Assembly (NCBI RefSeq): GCF_014636315.1
Contig: NZ_BMED01000004.1
Span: forward strand, 186,001-250,000
DNA: 64,000 nt
Source: Parundibacterium terreum
GTDB taxonomy: Bacteria > Pseudomonadota > Gammaproteobacteria > Burkholderiales > Burkholderiaceae_D
Reading direction: 5' to 3'
In this document: piece by piece, positions 53,169-63,891 of the stretch
Position numbering within the stretch: position 1 is the first letter of the stretch
Layout: each line of letters opens with the position of its first letter
Notes under the pieces: model-generated
Seen by the model: only the letters and a program-made list of their open reading frames with translations
Told to the model about the DNA's origin: nothing
Databases searched by the model: none
Made by a program: the position numbers and the translations under genes

Positions 53169-54619
53169 ACAGGCGACTTCAAGTGCCAGTCTGTCGCTTG
53201 TTGGAACTGGTGTGCGACATTCAGCAACTTGGCTTCTTCAAAATAATTGCCGATCAATTGCAAGCCTACCGGACGTTTTGCATTCTTTTCACCCTGGCCG
53301 AATCCGCAAGGGATGGACATGCCCGGCAATCCAGCCAGGCTGGTGGACAGCGTGAAAATATCGGCCAGGTAATTGGCGATAGGATCGTCTGCCTTGTCGC
53401 CCAGATCCCAGGCCACGGTTGGCGCCACCGGCCCCATGATCACGTCGCATTGCTGGAATGCGGCCTGGAAATCTTGCGCGATCAGGCGGCGTATCTTTTG
53501 CGCCTGCAGATAGTAGGCATCGTAGTAGCCATGCGACAGCACATAGGCACCGACCAGGATGCGGCGCTTCACTTCATTGCCGAAACCTTCTGCGCGCGAC
53601 TTGCGGTACATATCGTTCAGGTCTTTGTAATCTGCTGCCCGGTGGCCGTAACGCACGCCGTCAAAGCGGCTCAGGTTGGATGAGGCTTCGGCCGGTGCAA
53701 TCACGTAGTACACGGGGATGGACAGCTCGGTTTTCGGCAAGGAGATATCGACCAGCGTAGCACCCAGTTCTTCATACTCGGCCAATGCAGCTCGCACTGC
53801 TTGTTCCACATCCTTGGCCAGGCCGGCGCCAAAGAATTCGCGCGGCACGCCTATGCGCAAGCCCTTCAAATCCTTGTTCAGGTCGCGGGTAAAGTCTTCC
53901 TTGGCGCGTTCTATGCTGGTGGAATCCTTGGGGTCGAAGCTGGTCATTGCATTGAGCAGCATGCCGCAGTCTTCCGCCGTCTTGGCAATAGGGCCGCCCT
54001 GGTCCAGCGACGAGGCAAATGCAATCATCCCGTAGCGCGATACGCTGCCATAGGTCGGCTTGATACCGGTCACGCCGCAGAAGGATGCGGGTTGGCGGAT
54101 GGAGCCGCCGGTGTCTGTGGCGGTGGCGGCTGGCGCCAGGCGTGCCGCAATTGCTGCCGCAGAACCGCCGGAAGAACCGCCCGGTACGGCTGTCAGATCC
54201 CAGGGGTTTTTCACCGGACCGAAATAGGAATTTTCATTGCTGGAACCCATAGCGAATTCGTCGCAATTCAGCTTGCCCAGCGTGACCATGCCGGCCTTGT
54301 TGAAATGCTCGACAACCGTCGCATCGAATGGGCTGGTGTAATTTTCCAGCATGTGCGAGCCGGCCGTGGAGCGCCAGTCGCGTGTCACGAAGATATCCTT
54401 GTGCGCGATCGGGATGCCGGTCAGCGCAGTGGCGTCGCCATTGGCCAGGCGCAGGTCGGCAGCGGCGGCCTGCTGCAGTGTCAATGCCGCGTCAACGTGG
54501 GTGAAGGCGTTCAGGCCGCTGGCCTGGATGCGGTCCAGGAAGTGCTTGGCCAGCTCGGTGGCGGAGATTTGTTTGCTTTGCAGCAGGACAGACAATTCTT
54601 TTAAGGTCTTGGTATGCAT
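53165..54619 (-). CDS. gatA: Aspartyl/glutamyl-tRNA amidotransferase subunit A
   Basis: 484 residues of the amidase-signature family. The Ser-cisSer-Lys triad is visible: Lys74 in IAHKDIF, Ser149 in [10 protein letters not shown] and the nucleophile Ser173 in [11 protein letters not shown]. GatA hydrolyses glutamine and channels ammonia to GatB. Length is normal. It lies 108 bp downstream of gatC and overlaps the secreted-protein gene at its 3' end. Confidence 0.97.
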   Translation of the reverse strand: MHTKTLKELSVLLQSKQISATELAKHFLDRIQASGLNAFTHVDAALTLQQAAAADLRLANGDATALTGIPIAHKDIFVTRDWRSTAGSHMLENYTSPFDATVVEHFNKAGMVTLGKLNCDEFAMGSSNENSYFGPVKNPWDLTAVPGGSSGGSAAAIAARLAPAATATDTGGSIRQPASFCGVTGIKPTYGSVSRYGMIAFASSLDQGGPIAKTAEDCGMLLNAMTSFDPKDSTSIERAKEDFTRDLNKDLKGLRIGVPREFFGAGLAKDVEQAVRAALAEYEELGATLVDISLPKTELSIPVYYVIAPAEASSNLSRFDGVRYGHRAADYKDLNDMYRKSRAEGFGNEVKRRILVGAYVLSHGYYDAYYLQAQKIRRLIAQDFQAAFQQCDVIMGPVAPTVAWDLGDKADDPIANYLADIFTLSTSLAGLPGMSIPCGFGQGEKNAKRPVGLQLIGNYFEEAKLLNVAHQFQQATDWHLKSPV

Positions 54620-54727
54620 ACCGGGGTATATCCTTGCAATGGCGTCTTTTCTGATCGACGCTGGTTTTCTACCGTGTTTGATCGCTCAGCAATAAAATTG
54701 CTGTTTTTATAGCTGTTTTATTGCCGT

Positions 54728-55030
54728 TTACTCTATGACTTTCGGCACCAGATACAGGCCGTCCTGCGTCGCAGGGGCGGGGCGCTGGTAGTCTTCGCGG
54801 CGATTATTTTCAGTGACCACGTCTTCGCGCAGGCGCAGGGACAGTTCCGGCATCAGCGCGGCAATCGGGTGGCTCAATGGTTTGATGCCGGTGGTATCCA
54901 CGGCTTTCATCTGTTCAACCAGGGAAAAAATACCATTGAGCTTGTCCAGCGTAGAAGCGGCTTCAGCCTCGGAAAGTTCAAGTCGCGCCAGGTTGGCGAT
55001 TCGTTTCACATCGGAAAGGTCAAGTGACAT
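54728..55030 (-). CDS. gatC: Aspartyl/glutamyl-tRNA amidotransferase subunit C
   Basis: 100 residues, [20 protein letters not shown] with the family start, then [20 protein letters not shown] and the C-terminal [31 protein letters not shown]. GatC is the small belt subunit holding GatA and GatB together. First gene of the minus-strand operon; its promoter must lie in the 388 bp shared with mreB. Confidence 0.96.
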   Translation of the reverse strand: MSLDLSDVKRIANLARLELSEAEAASTLDKLNGIFSLVEQMKAVDTTGIKPLSHPIAALMPELSLRLREDVVTENNRREDYQRPAPATQDGLYLVPKVIE

Positions 55031-55207
55031 GATGGGATCTTTTTGTAAGTAAATGCTAAAAAGCGGGTAATGCTGGCAAAATTGCTGAAAAATCGCTGAT
55101 CAATCCACTATTTTAGGTGTTTTGATCCGCTAAATTTATATAGATTATAAGGTAGAATGACGGGTTAATGCCCTTACAGGGGTGAATAAGCTACTGCGCG
55201 CCATGAT

Positions 55208-55261
55208 CTTGGGCCTGCGATGCTCGTCGTACTTTAGTACGACTGCGCTTCTTAGCCCAAG
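55208..55261. repeat. Long imperfect hairpin between gatC and mreB
   Basis: Outer arms CTTGGGC (55208-55214) and GCCCAAG (55255-55261) enclose inner arms GTCGTAC (55226-55232) and GTACGAC (55237-55243) around a TTTA loop. It is the kind of structured intergenic repeat that recurs in many copies in Burkholderiales genomes, but only one copy is in the window. It sits in the 388 bp divergent promoter region of gatC and mreB. Confidence 0.5.
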
Positions 55262-55367
55262 CTCAAGACGCTCGCTACGCTTCTTCCCGCCCTTTTCATC
55301 CGTAATCAAAGTGTTTCTGTAAGAGAGATTGCGGGTGTTTGGGGCGATTGCAAGACCCTATTTCTAA

Positions 55368-56462
<1,095 letters not shown>

Positions 56463-56534
56463 GTCCATGGTCCAACTATCTGCCGCCACTTCAGTCTATG
56501 CTGATCTGGCGTCGGATCGATAGCAGGCACATCA

Positions 56535-57542
56535 ATGGAATACAGTCCACCACCACTTTTCAAGCAAGGCGCTTCCGCGCGGGCTAAAGTGGTGTTCTTC
56601 GCGGTATTGGCAATTTTTTTGCTGGTGGTTGACGCACGTCTCAAATCCCTGAAGCTGGTTCGGCAAGTGCTGGGCACCGTGCTGTATCCGGTACAGATGG
56701 TGGCGGTGATGCCACGCGATGCAGTGATCAACTTGTCCGAATATTTCACGTCGGCCACAACGCTGGAAAAAGAAAATGTCAGGCTGAAGCGTCAACAGAC
56801 CGTCAATGCCGACAAGCTGCAGCAAAATGGCCAGTTGTATGCTGAAAATGCCCATCTTCGTAAATTGCTGGATGCGCGTGAAAAGCTGCCGGTCAAATCC
56901 ATCCTGGGCGAAATCCTGTATGAAGCGCGTGACCCGCATGCGCGCAAGATTATCCTCGACCGTGGATCGCAGCACGGAGTGGAACTTGGCCAGCCCGTGA
57001 TCGATGATCTTGGCGTGGTCGGGCAGGTCACCAGAATATTCCCGATGACATCGGAAGTGACGCTGCTGACAGACAAGAACCAGGCTATCCCGGTACAAAT
57101 TTTGCGCAATGGTTTGCGCAGTGTAGTCAATGGTCGTGATCAAGCGGATTTCCTGGACATGCGCATGACGGCCAATGCCGACATCAAGGCCGGCGATGTG
57201 CTGGTGACGTCAGGCATAGACGGCATTTATCCTCCTGGCCTGGCCGTTGCCAAGGTGGTGCAGGTAGAGAGCAAGGCCGTGGCGACTTTTGAAACCATAT
57301 TGTGCGCACCTGCAGCCGGTATAGACCGTAACAAGCAATTGCTGATACTGCTGGTATCGACCAATGATCTGCCGCGCCCCGATTCGGAAGAGGTCAGGGC
57401 CAAGAAGGAAAAGATCAACCGCAAGGTAACCCGCGATACGGTCAAGGAGTCCGCCAAGGATGCCGAACCTGCCAAGGATCAGGTCAAGGAAGCTGTGTCG
57501 CAAGAGGAAGCAAAAGACAAGGCCAAGGAGGCTCAGAAATGA
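56535..57542 (+). CDS. mreC: Rod-shape determining protein MreC
   Basis: 335 residues: one membrane helix (VVFFAVLAIFLLVVDARLKS), a coiled coil with leucine repeats (about residues 75-115), then the beta-barrel MreC domain with VIDDLGVVGQVTRIFPMTSE and GDVLVTSGIDGIYPPGLAVA. The last 60 residues are a Lys/Glu/Asp-rich low-complexity tail, longer than in E. coli MreC. It bridges MreB with MreD, RodA and PBP2. Its stop overlaps the mreD start by 4 bp. Confidence 0.96.
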   Translation: MEYSPPPLFKQGASARAKVVFFAVLAIFLLVVDARLKSLKLVRQVLGTVLYPVQMVAVMPRDAVINLSEYFTSATTLEKENVRLKRQQTVNADKLQQNGQLYAENAHLRKLLDAREKLPVKSILGEILYEARDPHARKIILDRGSQHGVELGQPVIDDLGVVGQVTRIFPMTSEVTLLTDKNQAIPVQILRNGLRSVVNGRDQADFLDMRMTANADIKAGDVLVTSGIDGIYPPGLAVAKVVQVESKAVATFETILCAPAAGIDRNKQLLILLVSTNDLPRPDSEEVRAKKEKINRKVTRDTVKESAKDAEPAKDQVKEAVSQEEAKDKAKEAQK

Positions 57543-58057
57543 ATAGCCCGCACTATATTCTGCTGCCCGTCAGTCCCTTTTTTATTATTGTCAGCCTGGC
57601 GCTGGCCTTCTTCCTGAATTTTTTACCCTGGGGCCACGCGGTGGGCGTGCCGGATTTCGTGGCGCTGGTATTGGTATTCTGGAGCATCCACCAGCCGCGC
57701 AAGGTCGGCATAGGCGTCGCCTTCATGATGGGCTTGCTGATGGACGTGCATGATGCGACGCATCTGGGCGAGAATGCGCTGACCTACACTTTGCTATCGT
57801 ATTTTGCGATCACGATACATCGCCGGGTATTGTGGTTCAAGCCGCTGACGCAATCGCTGTATGTATTGCCGCTGTTTTTGTTTGCGCAAGCCTTGCAGAT
57901 CATTGTCCGTCTGGCAGTTGCACAGGATGCCCATTTTCCTGGCTGGCTGTATTTTGTAGAAAGCTTTGTCACCACAGCTTTGTGGCCGATTGCCAGTTGG
58001 TTGTTGCTGGCCCCGCAAAGGCGTGCCGTGGACAGGGACGACACGCGTCCCATCTGA
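57539..58057 (+). CDS. mreD: Rod-shape determining protein MreD
   Basis: 172 residues with about five membrane helices (FFIIVSLALAFFLNFLPWG; PDFVALVLVFWSIHQPRKVG; VGIGVAFMMGLLMDVHDATH; ending in WPIASWLLLAPQRRA). VPDFVALVLVFW and the GLLMDV motif are typical MreD. It overlaps mreC (ATGA) and is followed 56 bp later by mrdA. Confidence 0.95.
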   Translation: MNSPHYILLPVSPFFIIVSLALAFFLNFLPWGHAVGVPDFVALVLVFWSIHQPRKVGIGVAFMMGLLMDVHDATHLGENALTYTLLSYFAITIHRRVLWFKPLTQSLYVLPLFLFAQALQIIVRLAVAQDAHFPGWLYFVESFVTTALWPIASWLLLAPQRRAVDRDDTRPI

Positions 58058-58113
58058 TCCGATAGCAATATAGCCGATGGACTTCATCGGCTGATACATG
58101 AATTGTCGAAGGC

Positions 58114-60102
58114 ATGACAGAACTCAAGAACACTGAACGCGAGCTGCATTTATTCAGGATGCGCCTGTTATTCATAGGCTGCTTCGTGTTCATTTGCTTT
58201 ACGCTGCTGATATCGCGCTTTGTCTGGCTGCAGATCGTCAAGCACGACCAATATGCGTTGCAGGCGGACGAAAACCGTATCTCCATCGTACCGGTCGTTC
58301 CCAATCGCGGCATCATCATGGACAGGAATGGCGTGGTGCTGGCGCAAAACTATTCCGCCTACACGCTGGAAATTACCCCGTCCAAAATCACCGTCGATCT
58401 GGACGTACTGATCGATGAGCTGGCGCAACTGGTAGATATTCAGCCCAAGCACCGCAAGCGCTTCCGCAAGCTGATGGAAGACTCCAAGAGCTTTGAGAGC
58501 CTGCCCATCCGCACCCGCCTGACCGACGAGGAAGTGGCGCGGTTTACCGCGCAACGCTTCCGCTTTACCGGTGTGGATATCCAGGCCAGGCTGTTTCGCC
58601 AGTATCCGCTGGGAGATGTGGCTTCGCACGTGATCGGCTATATAGGCCGTATCAGCCAGAAGGATGCCGACATCATTGACGATATGGATGATGCCGCCAA
58701 TTACAACGGTACCGATTACATCGGCAAGGAAGGCCTGGAAAAGAGTTACGAAAAACTCTTGCACGGCAAGACGGGTTTTGAAGAGGTAGAGGTTTCAGCG
58801 GGCGGCAAGGCCCTGCATACGCTGTCGCGCCAGCCGCCTACGTCCGGCACCAATTTGATACTTTCCATCGACATAGAACTGCAAAAAGTCATCGAAGAAG
58901 CTTTCGGCGACCGTCGCGGTGCACTGGTGGCGATTGAGCCTTCCACCGGCGATGTGCTTGCCTTTGTCTCCAAGCCAACCTACGACCCCAATCTGTTCGT
59001 CGAGGGTATAGACCAGCAAAGCTGGACAGAGCTTAATACCTCGGAAGAAAAACCGCTGGTGAACCGTCCCCTGACCGGTTCCTACCCGCCGGGTTCTACC
59101 TATAAGCCTTTCATGGCGCTGGCAGCACTGGAGCTGGGCAAGCGCACACCGGCGCAGGCGATCTCGGATGCCGGTTTCTTCATGTTCGGCGGCCATCGCT
59201 TCAATGACGATAAACCGGGCGGACACGGTCTGGTCGACATGTACCGCTCCATCGTCGCGTCTTGCGATACCTACTACTATATGCTGGCGAACGACCTGGG
59301 CGTGGATGCGATCCATGATTTCATGAAGCCCTTCGGCTTCGGCCAAAAGACTGGAATCGACCTGGAACATGAAAAGCAAGGCGTATTGCCGTCCACAGAG
59401 TGGAAACGCAATGCATATAGAAAAGTCGCCCAGCAAAAATGGTATGCCGGTGAAACGATTTCACTGGGCATAGGCCAGGGCTACAATACCTTTACGCCGC
59501 TGCAGATGGCACATGCGATCGCCACGCTAGCCAATAATGGCATAGTGATGAAGCCGCATCTGGTCAAGATCGTGGAAGATCCGCAAACCAAGCAGCGCAC
59601 GCTGACCGTGCCCAAGGAAAGTTACCGGATTCCCTTGAAGCAGGAAAACATCGACATCATCAAGCATGCGATGGTCGGCGTTACCCAGGAAACTTTCGGT
59701 ACAGGCTACCGCGCATTTGCCGGTGCAGAGTATATTGCGGCCGGCAAGACCGGTACTGCGCAGGTAGTGAGTATCAAGAAGAACGAGAAATATGATTCCA
59801 AGAAAATGGCGAAGAACCTGCATGACCACTCGCTGTTCACCGCCTTTGCGCCGGCAGACCATCCGCGCATAGCGCTGGCAGTCATTGTAGAAAACGGCGG
59901 CTTCGGTGCCGAAGCAGCGGCACCGGTGGTACGCAAGGCGCTGGACTATTATCTGCTGGGCAAGCGTCCGCAAGATAAGGACAAGACGCCGGCGCAAAAA
60001 GCGGATATCACGCAGACCAGGCCGGAATCGGAAGTGAAGGCGGACGCTGAATCGGAAGGCGGCCCTAAACCCGGCGGCGAAACAACAGGAAACAAGGACT
60101 GA
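58114..60102 (+). CDS. mrdA: Penicillin-binding protein 2 (elongasome transpeptidase)
   Basis: 662 residues. N-terminal membrane anchor (LLFIGCFVFICFTLLISRFV), pedestal domain, then the transpeptidase with Ser328 in PPGSTYKPF, S383-C-D in the second motif, and K545-T-G in AAGKTGTAQV. PBP2 cross-links peptidoglycan during cylindrical growth with RodA. The C-terminal about 40 residues are charged low-complexity. It starts 56 bp after mreD. Confidence 0.97.
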   Translation: MTELKNTERELHLFRMRLLFIGCFVFICFTLLISRFVWLQIVKHDQYALQADENRISIVPVVPNRGIIMDRNGVVLAQNYSAYTLEITPSKITVDLDVLIDELAQLVDIQPKHRKRFRKLMEDSKSFESLPIRTRLTDEEVARFTAQRFRFTGVDIQARLFRQYPLGDVASHVIGYIGRISQKDADIIDDMDDAANYNGTDYIGKEGLEKSYEKLLHGKTGFEEVEVSAGGKALHTLSRQPPTSGTNLILSIDIELQKVIEEAFGDRRGALVAIEPSTGDVLAFVSKPTYDPNLFVEGIDQQSWTELNTSEEKPLVNRPLTGSYPPGSTYKPFMALAALELGKRTPAQAISDAGFFMFGGHRFNDDKPGGHGLVDMYRSIVASCDTYYYMLANDLGVDAIHDFMKPFGFGQKTGIDLEHEKQGVLPSTEWKRNAYRKVAQQKWYAGETISLGIGQGYNTFTPLQMAHAIATLANNGIVMKPHLVKIVEDPQTKQRTLTVPKESYRIPLKQENIDIIKHAMVGVTQETFGTGYRAFAGAEYIAAGKTGTAQVVSIKKNEKYDSKKMAKNLHDHSLFTAFAPADHPRIALAVIVENGGFGAEAAAPVVRKALDYYLLGKRPQDKDKTPAQKADITQTRPESEVKADAESEGGPKPGGETTGNKD

Positions 60103-60107
60103 GCGCG

Positions 60108-61214
60108 ATGCAAGGTAAATTAATCAGCTGGCAAGCTATCAGATCACGCGTGATGGTGTTTGACGCCGCATTGGCGATGATCATCTTCCTGATCATCTCC
60201 ATCGGCATCGTCACGCTGTATTCGGCAGGCATGGATTTCCCCGGACGCGTGGAAGGCCAGTTGCGCAATATCCTGATCGCGTTTTCCGTGATGTGGCTGG
60301 TCGCCAATATACCGCCGCAGACGCTGATGCGCTTTGCCATCCCCATCTATACCTTTGGTGTGGCTTTGTTGATCGCGGTGGCCCTGTTCGGCACGGTCAA
60401 GAAAGGCGCACGCCGCTGGATCAATGTAGGGACGGATATTCAACCGTCCGAGATCATGAAGATCGCCACGCCGCTGATGCTGGCCTGGTATTTCCAAAAG
60501 CGTGAAGGCGGGTTGCGCTGGAAGGATTTTATCGTCGCTGCCGTCATTCTTGGGATACCGGTGGGCCTGATTGCCAAGCAGCCGGATCTGGGCACGGCCT
60601 TGCTGGTGGTTGCGGCGGGCTTCGCTGTGATCTTCCTGGCGGGCCTGTCCTGGCGTGTGCTGATTACGCTGGTGCTGGTGGTTGCTGCCAGTATTCCCGT
60701 CATCTGGCCACGCCTGCATGGCTATCAGCGCGACCGCGTGATGACCATGATAGACCCGACCACTGATCCCTTGGGCAAAGGCTTTCACATCATCCAGTCC
60801 ACCATCGCGGTGGGTTCCGGCGGCATCAGCGGCAAAGGCTGGCAGCATAGTACCCAGGCCAGGCTGGGCTTTGTGCCGGAGCAGACCACTGATTTCATTT
60901 TCTCGGTGTTTTCTGAAGAATTCGGCTTTATCGGCAACTGCGTGCTGGTGGTGCTGTATTTACTGCTAGTGATACGCGGCCTGATGATTGCGGCCAATGC
61001 GCCTACTTTGTTTGCCCGCCTGATGGCGGGTTCGGTGACGATGATTTTCTTTACCTATGCCTTCGTCAACATGGGCATGGTCAGCGGCATCCTTCCGGTG
61101 GTGGGGGTGCCATTGCCGTTCATGAGTTACGGCGGCACTGCCCTGGTGACGCTGGGTATGGGTGGCGGCATCCTGATGAGCGTGCAACGTAACAGAAAGC
61201 TGGTGCAGACATGA
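60108..61214 (+). CDS. rodA: SEDS peptidoglycan polymerase RodA
   Basis: 368 residues with about ten membrane helices; LYSAGMDFPGRVEGQ, GARRWINVGTDIQPSEIMKI, LIAKQPDLGTALLV and VPLPFMSYGGTALVTLGMGG are SEDS-family motifs (the conserved Asp lies in KQPDLGTA). RodA polymerises lipid II glycan strands in complex with PBP2. It starts 5 bp after mrdA and overlaps rlpA by 4 bp. Confidence 0.97.
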   Translation: MQGKLISWQAIRSRVMVFDAALAMIIFLIISIGIVTLYSAGMDFPGRVEGQLRNILIAFSVMWLVANIPPQTLMRFAIPIYTFGVALLIAVALFGTVKKGARRWINVGTDIQPSEIMKIATPLMLAWYFQKREGGLRWKDFIVAAVILGIPVGLIAKQPDLGTALLVVAAGFAVIFLAGLSWRVLITLVLVVAASIPVIWPRLHGYQRDRVMTMIDPTTDPLGKGFHIIQSTIAVGSGGISGKGWQHSTQARLGFVPEQTTDFIFSVFSEEFGFIGNCVLVVLYLLLVIRGLMIAANAPTLFARLMAGSVTMIFFTYAFVNMGMVSGILPVVGVPLPFMSYGGTALVTLGMGGGILMSVQRNRKLVQT

Positions 61215-62335
61215 TGAAGCACGCACGCGCACCCTGGCACGTCGCCTGCAGCTATCTGGCGCTGGTTGTACCGGCATTGTTGCTGGCGGCTTGCGGTAGT
61301 GCGCCCAAGCTGGCTACGCAGGAAAATCCGCGCGCTCCGGCTCCTGTCGCCAAAAGCTCGCCCGGCACGCCGCCCTTGCCGAAAGCCGGTTCCGGCAAGG
61401 GTGCCTACTATAAAGATGATGGTCCCGGCGATAACCCGCCGGATGGGCTGGAGTTCACCGTCGACCCCATTCCGGTTGTGGAAGCGTATTCGAAGTCAGG
61501 CAACAAGCCCTATGTGGTTTTCGGCAAGACTTATACGCCGATTACCGATAACACCACGCCGTTTACGCAGCGCGGCATAGGTAGCTGGTACGGCAAGAAA
61601 TTTCACAATCAAAAGACTTCGTCCGGCGAGCTGTACGATATGTACAAGATCACTGCGGCGCATCCCACGCTGCCCATCCCGTCTTATGCGCGGGTAACCA
61701 ACCTCGCCAATGGCAAGCAGATCATTGTCCGCATCAATGACCGCGGGCCTTTCCACTCCACCCGCATCATAGATCTGTCTTATACGGCGGCGTTGAAGCT
61801 GGGTTATCTAGGTAGCGGTAGCAGCCAGATAGAGGTGGAGCGCCTGCTGCCTGCCGATATCGAAAAGATGGCGGAAAACCGCAAGAACCAGCCGCCTGCT
61901 TTGGCTGCGGCTTCAGCCAATTTACCTGGTTCTGGCATGGTGCCGCAAGTGGCTGCCCTACCCGATAATAAGAAATCGTTGCCTGATGCCGGCAGCACGT
62001 CGGCAGAGCAGGGCAGGGATCAGATATCGATGGAAGACTTGCTGGCCATGCAGGAGAGCAAGCCGGTAGAAAAAGTGGCGGCTGTGCCCAGCAGTTCTGC
62101 GGCATCCGGCTTTTATCTGCAATTCGGCGCCTATGCGATCAAGGCCAATGCAGAAAACATACAGTCGCACTTGCAGTCCAAGCTGGAAAACCGCTTGCCG
62201 GCATTTGATATCGTACAGCAGGGTAGCCTGTACCGGCTGGTCAGCGGACCCTTCGCCAGCAGGGCGGAGGCGCTGGCTGCGATGGTCCAGGCTGGCAACC
62301 TCGGCATTGCCAAGCCCCTGGTGGTACAGCGCTGA
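61211..62335 (+). CDS. rlpA: RlpA-family lipoprotein, septal ring lytic transglycosylase-like
   Basis: 374 residues. Lipobox LLLAAC (Cys28). A double-psi beta-barrel domain runs from about residue 118 to 208: RGIGSWYGKKFHNQKTSSGE, YDMYKITAAHPTLPIPSYAR, VRINDRGPFHSTRIIDLSY with the catalytic-type Asp/His. A Pro/Ser linker leads to a C-terminal SPOR domain (about 299-374; FYLQFGAYAIKANAENIQSH and LYRLVSGPFASRAEALA), which binds denuded peptidoglycan. It overlaps rodA (ATGATG); the second ATG (61214) is equally possible. Confidence 0.95.
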   Translation: MMKHARAPWHVACSYLALVVPALLLAACGSAPKLATQENPRAPAPVAKSSPGTPPLPKAGSGKGAYYKDDGPGDNPPDGLEFTVDPIPVVEAYSKSGNKPYVVFGKTYTPITDNTTPFTQRGIGSWYGKKFHNQKTSSGELYDMYKITAAHPTLPIPSYARVTNLANGKQIIVRINDRGPFHSTRIIDLSYTAALKLGYLGSGSSQIEVERLLPADIEKMAENRKNQPPALAAASANLPGSGMVPQVAALPDNKKSLPDAGSTSAEQGRDQISMEDLLAMQESKPVEKVAAVPSSSAASGFYLQFGAYAIKANAENIQSHLQSKLENRLPAFDIVQQGSLYRLVSGPFASRAEALAAMVQAGNLGIAKPLVVQR

Positions 62336-62400
62336 TGATGCGCTAAGTTGGATAGGGCGCCAGACAGGGAGTTAGATCGTCGCTTGTCCGGGGAGGGGCC

Positions 62401-63330
62401 TTATTCTTCCTCTTGACCTTCCTTCATCTCCAGCGCCAGCTGATAGAGCGCGTTCTTTTTTTGCCCGGTGATTTGCGCCGCCAGTGATGCAGCTTGTTTT
62501 AGCGAGCATTCTTCCAGCAATATTCCCAGTATCCTGCGCGCTTCCTGAAGATCGTCGTCAGCATTGCTCGGCGCACCTTCCACCAGAAGTACATACTCAC
62601 CTTTTTCGCTATGGGCGTTGTTTTTCAGCCAGTCTGCAGCCTCGCCCAAAGGGCAGCGGTGGATCTGTTCAAACAGCTTGGTCAGCTCGCGTGCAAACAC
62701 GATCTGGCGCTGGCTGCCGAACACGCTTGCCAGTGCCTGCACCGATTCGATGATGCGGTGCGGCGCCTCATAAAAGATCAGCGTCGCGGGTATTTGTTCC
62801 AGCGCGCGCAATGCGGTTTCTCGCTGTCCTGCTTTGGCGGGCAGGAAGCCCACAAAGTAGAACTGGTCATTGATCAACCCGCTGCCGGACAAGGCAGTGA
62901 TCGCGGCAGAAGCGCCGGGCAAGGGCATCACGTTCAGGCCGGCTGCACGTACAGCGTCCACAATCTTGGCCCCGGGGTCGGACACGCCGGGGGTGCCGGC
63001 ATCGGATACCAGTGCGATGCGTTCGCCGGCCTGCAGGCGGGCCACGAGCTTGTCGGCGGCCTCCCTTTCATTGTGCTGGTGTGCAGCGATCAAGGGCTTG
63101 TTGATCCCATAGCGTGACAGCAATTGCGCAGTATTGCGTGTATCTTCGCAGGCGATAGCGTCTGCCAGCGCCAGCAAATGCAGCGCCCGCAGGGAAATAT
63201 CGCAAACATTCCCTATCGGCGTGGCGACTACATATAATGTGGCTGCAGGATAACTCTGTTTGGACAGGGTTTCCATCACAGGAGAATTGCTTAGCGAATA
63301 GCTTGTTGAATGGGTATCGGACGTGCTCAT
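62401..63330 (-). CDS. rsmI: 16S rRNA 2'-O-methyltransferase RsmI (C1402)
   Basis: 309 residues from ATG 63330; an upstream TTG (63372) is less likely, overlapping the divergent yraN. The SAM-binding TP-methylase fold shows ATLYVVATPIGNVCDISLRA, CEDTRNTAQLLSRYGI, LVSDAGTPGVSDPGAKIV and LPGASAAITALSGSGL. It methylates the ribose of C1402 of 16S rRNA. It is convergent with rlpA (65 bp between stops) and divergent from yraN. Confidence 0.95.
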   Translation of the reverse strand: MSTSDTHSTSYSLSNSPVMETLSKQSYPAATLYVVATPIGNVCDISLRALHLLALADAIACEDTRNTAQLLSRYGINKPLIAAHQHNEREAADKLVARLQAGERIALVSDAGTPGVSDPGAKIVDAVRAAGLNVMPLPGASAAITALSGSGLINDQFYFVGFLPAKAGQRETALRALEQIPATLIFYEAPHRIIESVQALASVFGSQRQIVFARELTKLFEQIHRCPLGEAADWLKNNAHSEKGEYVLLVEGAPSNADDDLQEARRILGILLEECSLKQAASLAAQITGQKKNALYQLALEMKEGQEEE

Positions 63331-63371
63331 GCTATATTCCGGGATGTGGACTAATTCAGGATTGTACGACA

Positions 63372-63815
63372 ATGCCGCTATGGGAATGGCTGAATGGGCC
63401 GAAACAGGCCCAACAAAGCAGTGCTCAAGATCATAAAGATGAATTGCCGGAGCGCGGCCGCAATAGCACCACTAGCCGCCAGCGCACCGGTGACGAGGGC
63501 GAGCAAAGGGCGTTGCTGTATCTGCAGCAAAAAGGCATGACGCTGGTAGAGCGCAATTTCCTGTGCAAGGGCGGTGAAATCGACTTGGTCATGCAAGACG
63601 GCAAGGGCTTGGTGTTTGTCGAAGTCAGGTCCCGTAATTCGTCGCAATTCGGCGGTGCGATCGCCAGCGTGACGCCGGCCAAGCAGCGGCGCATGGTGAT
63701 TGCCGCACAAGTTTTCCTGCAAGCGTATAAAAGACCTCCAGCCTGCCGTTTTGACCTGATATGCATACAAAACGGTGAATTGGACTGGTTACAGGATGTA
63801 ATAACAGGGCAATAA
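63372..63815 (+). CDS. yraN: UPF0102 protein YraN (predicted endonuclease-like)
   Basis: 147 residues from ATG 63372 (MPLWEWLNGPKQAQQ); upstream codons in the same frame lie over rsmI and are rejected. The family core GDEGEQRALLYLQQKGMTLV, FLCKGGEIDLVMQDG and LVFVEVRSR give the E...D...E-x-R restriction-fold pattern. Members are conserved next to rsmI and the SIS gene; their role is unclear, possibly a Holliday-junction-related nuclease. Confidence 0.92.
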   Translation: MPLWEWLNGPKQAQQSSAQDHKDELPERGRNSTTSRQRTGDEGEQRALLYLQQKGMTLVERNFLCKGGEIDLVMQDGKGLVFVEVRSRNSSQFGGAIASVTPAKQRRMVIAAQVFLQAYKRPPACRFDLICIQNGELDWLQDVITGQ

Positions 63816-63891
63816 AGCCGGTTTACATTCCAAAATATATATTTATGACCGAGTTCTAGTAGTGTTACCGACTGTTTTATAATTCCGCATC

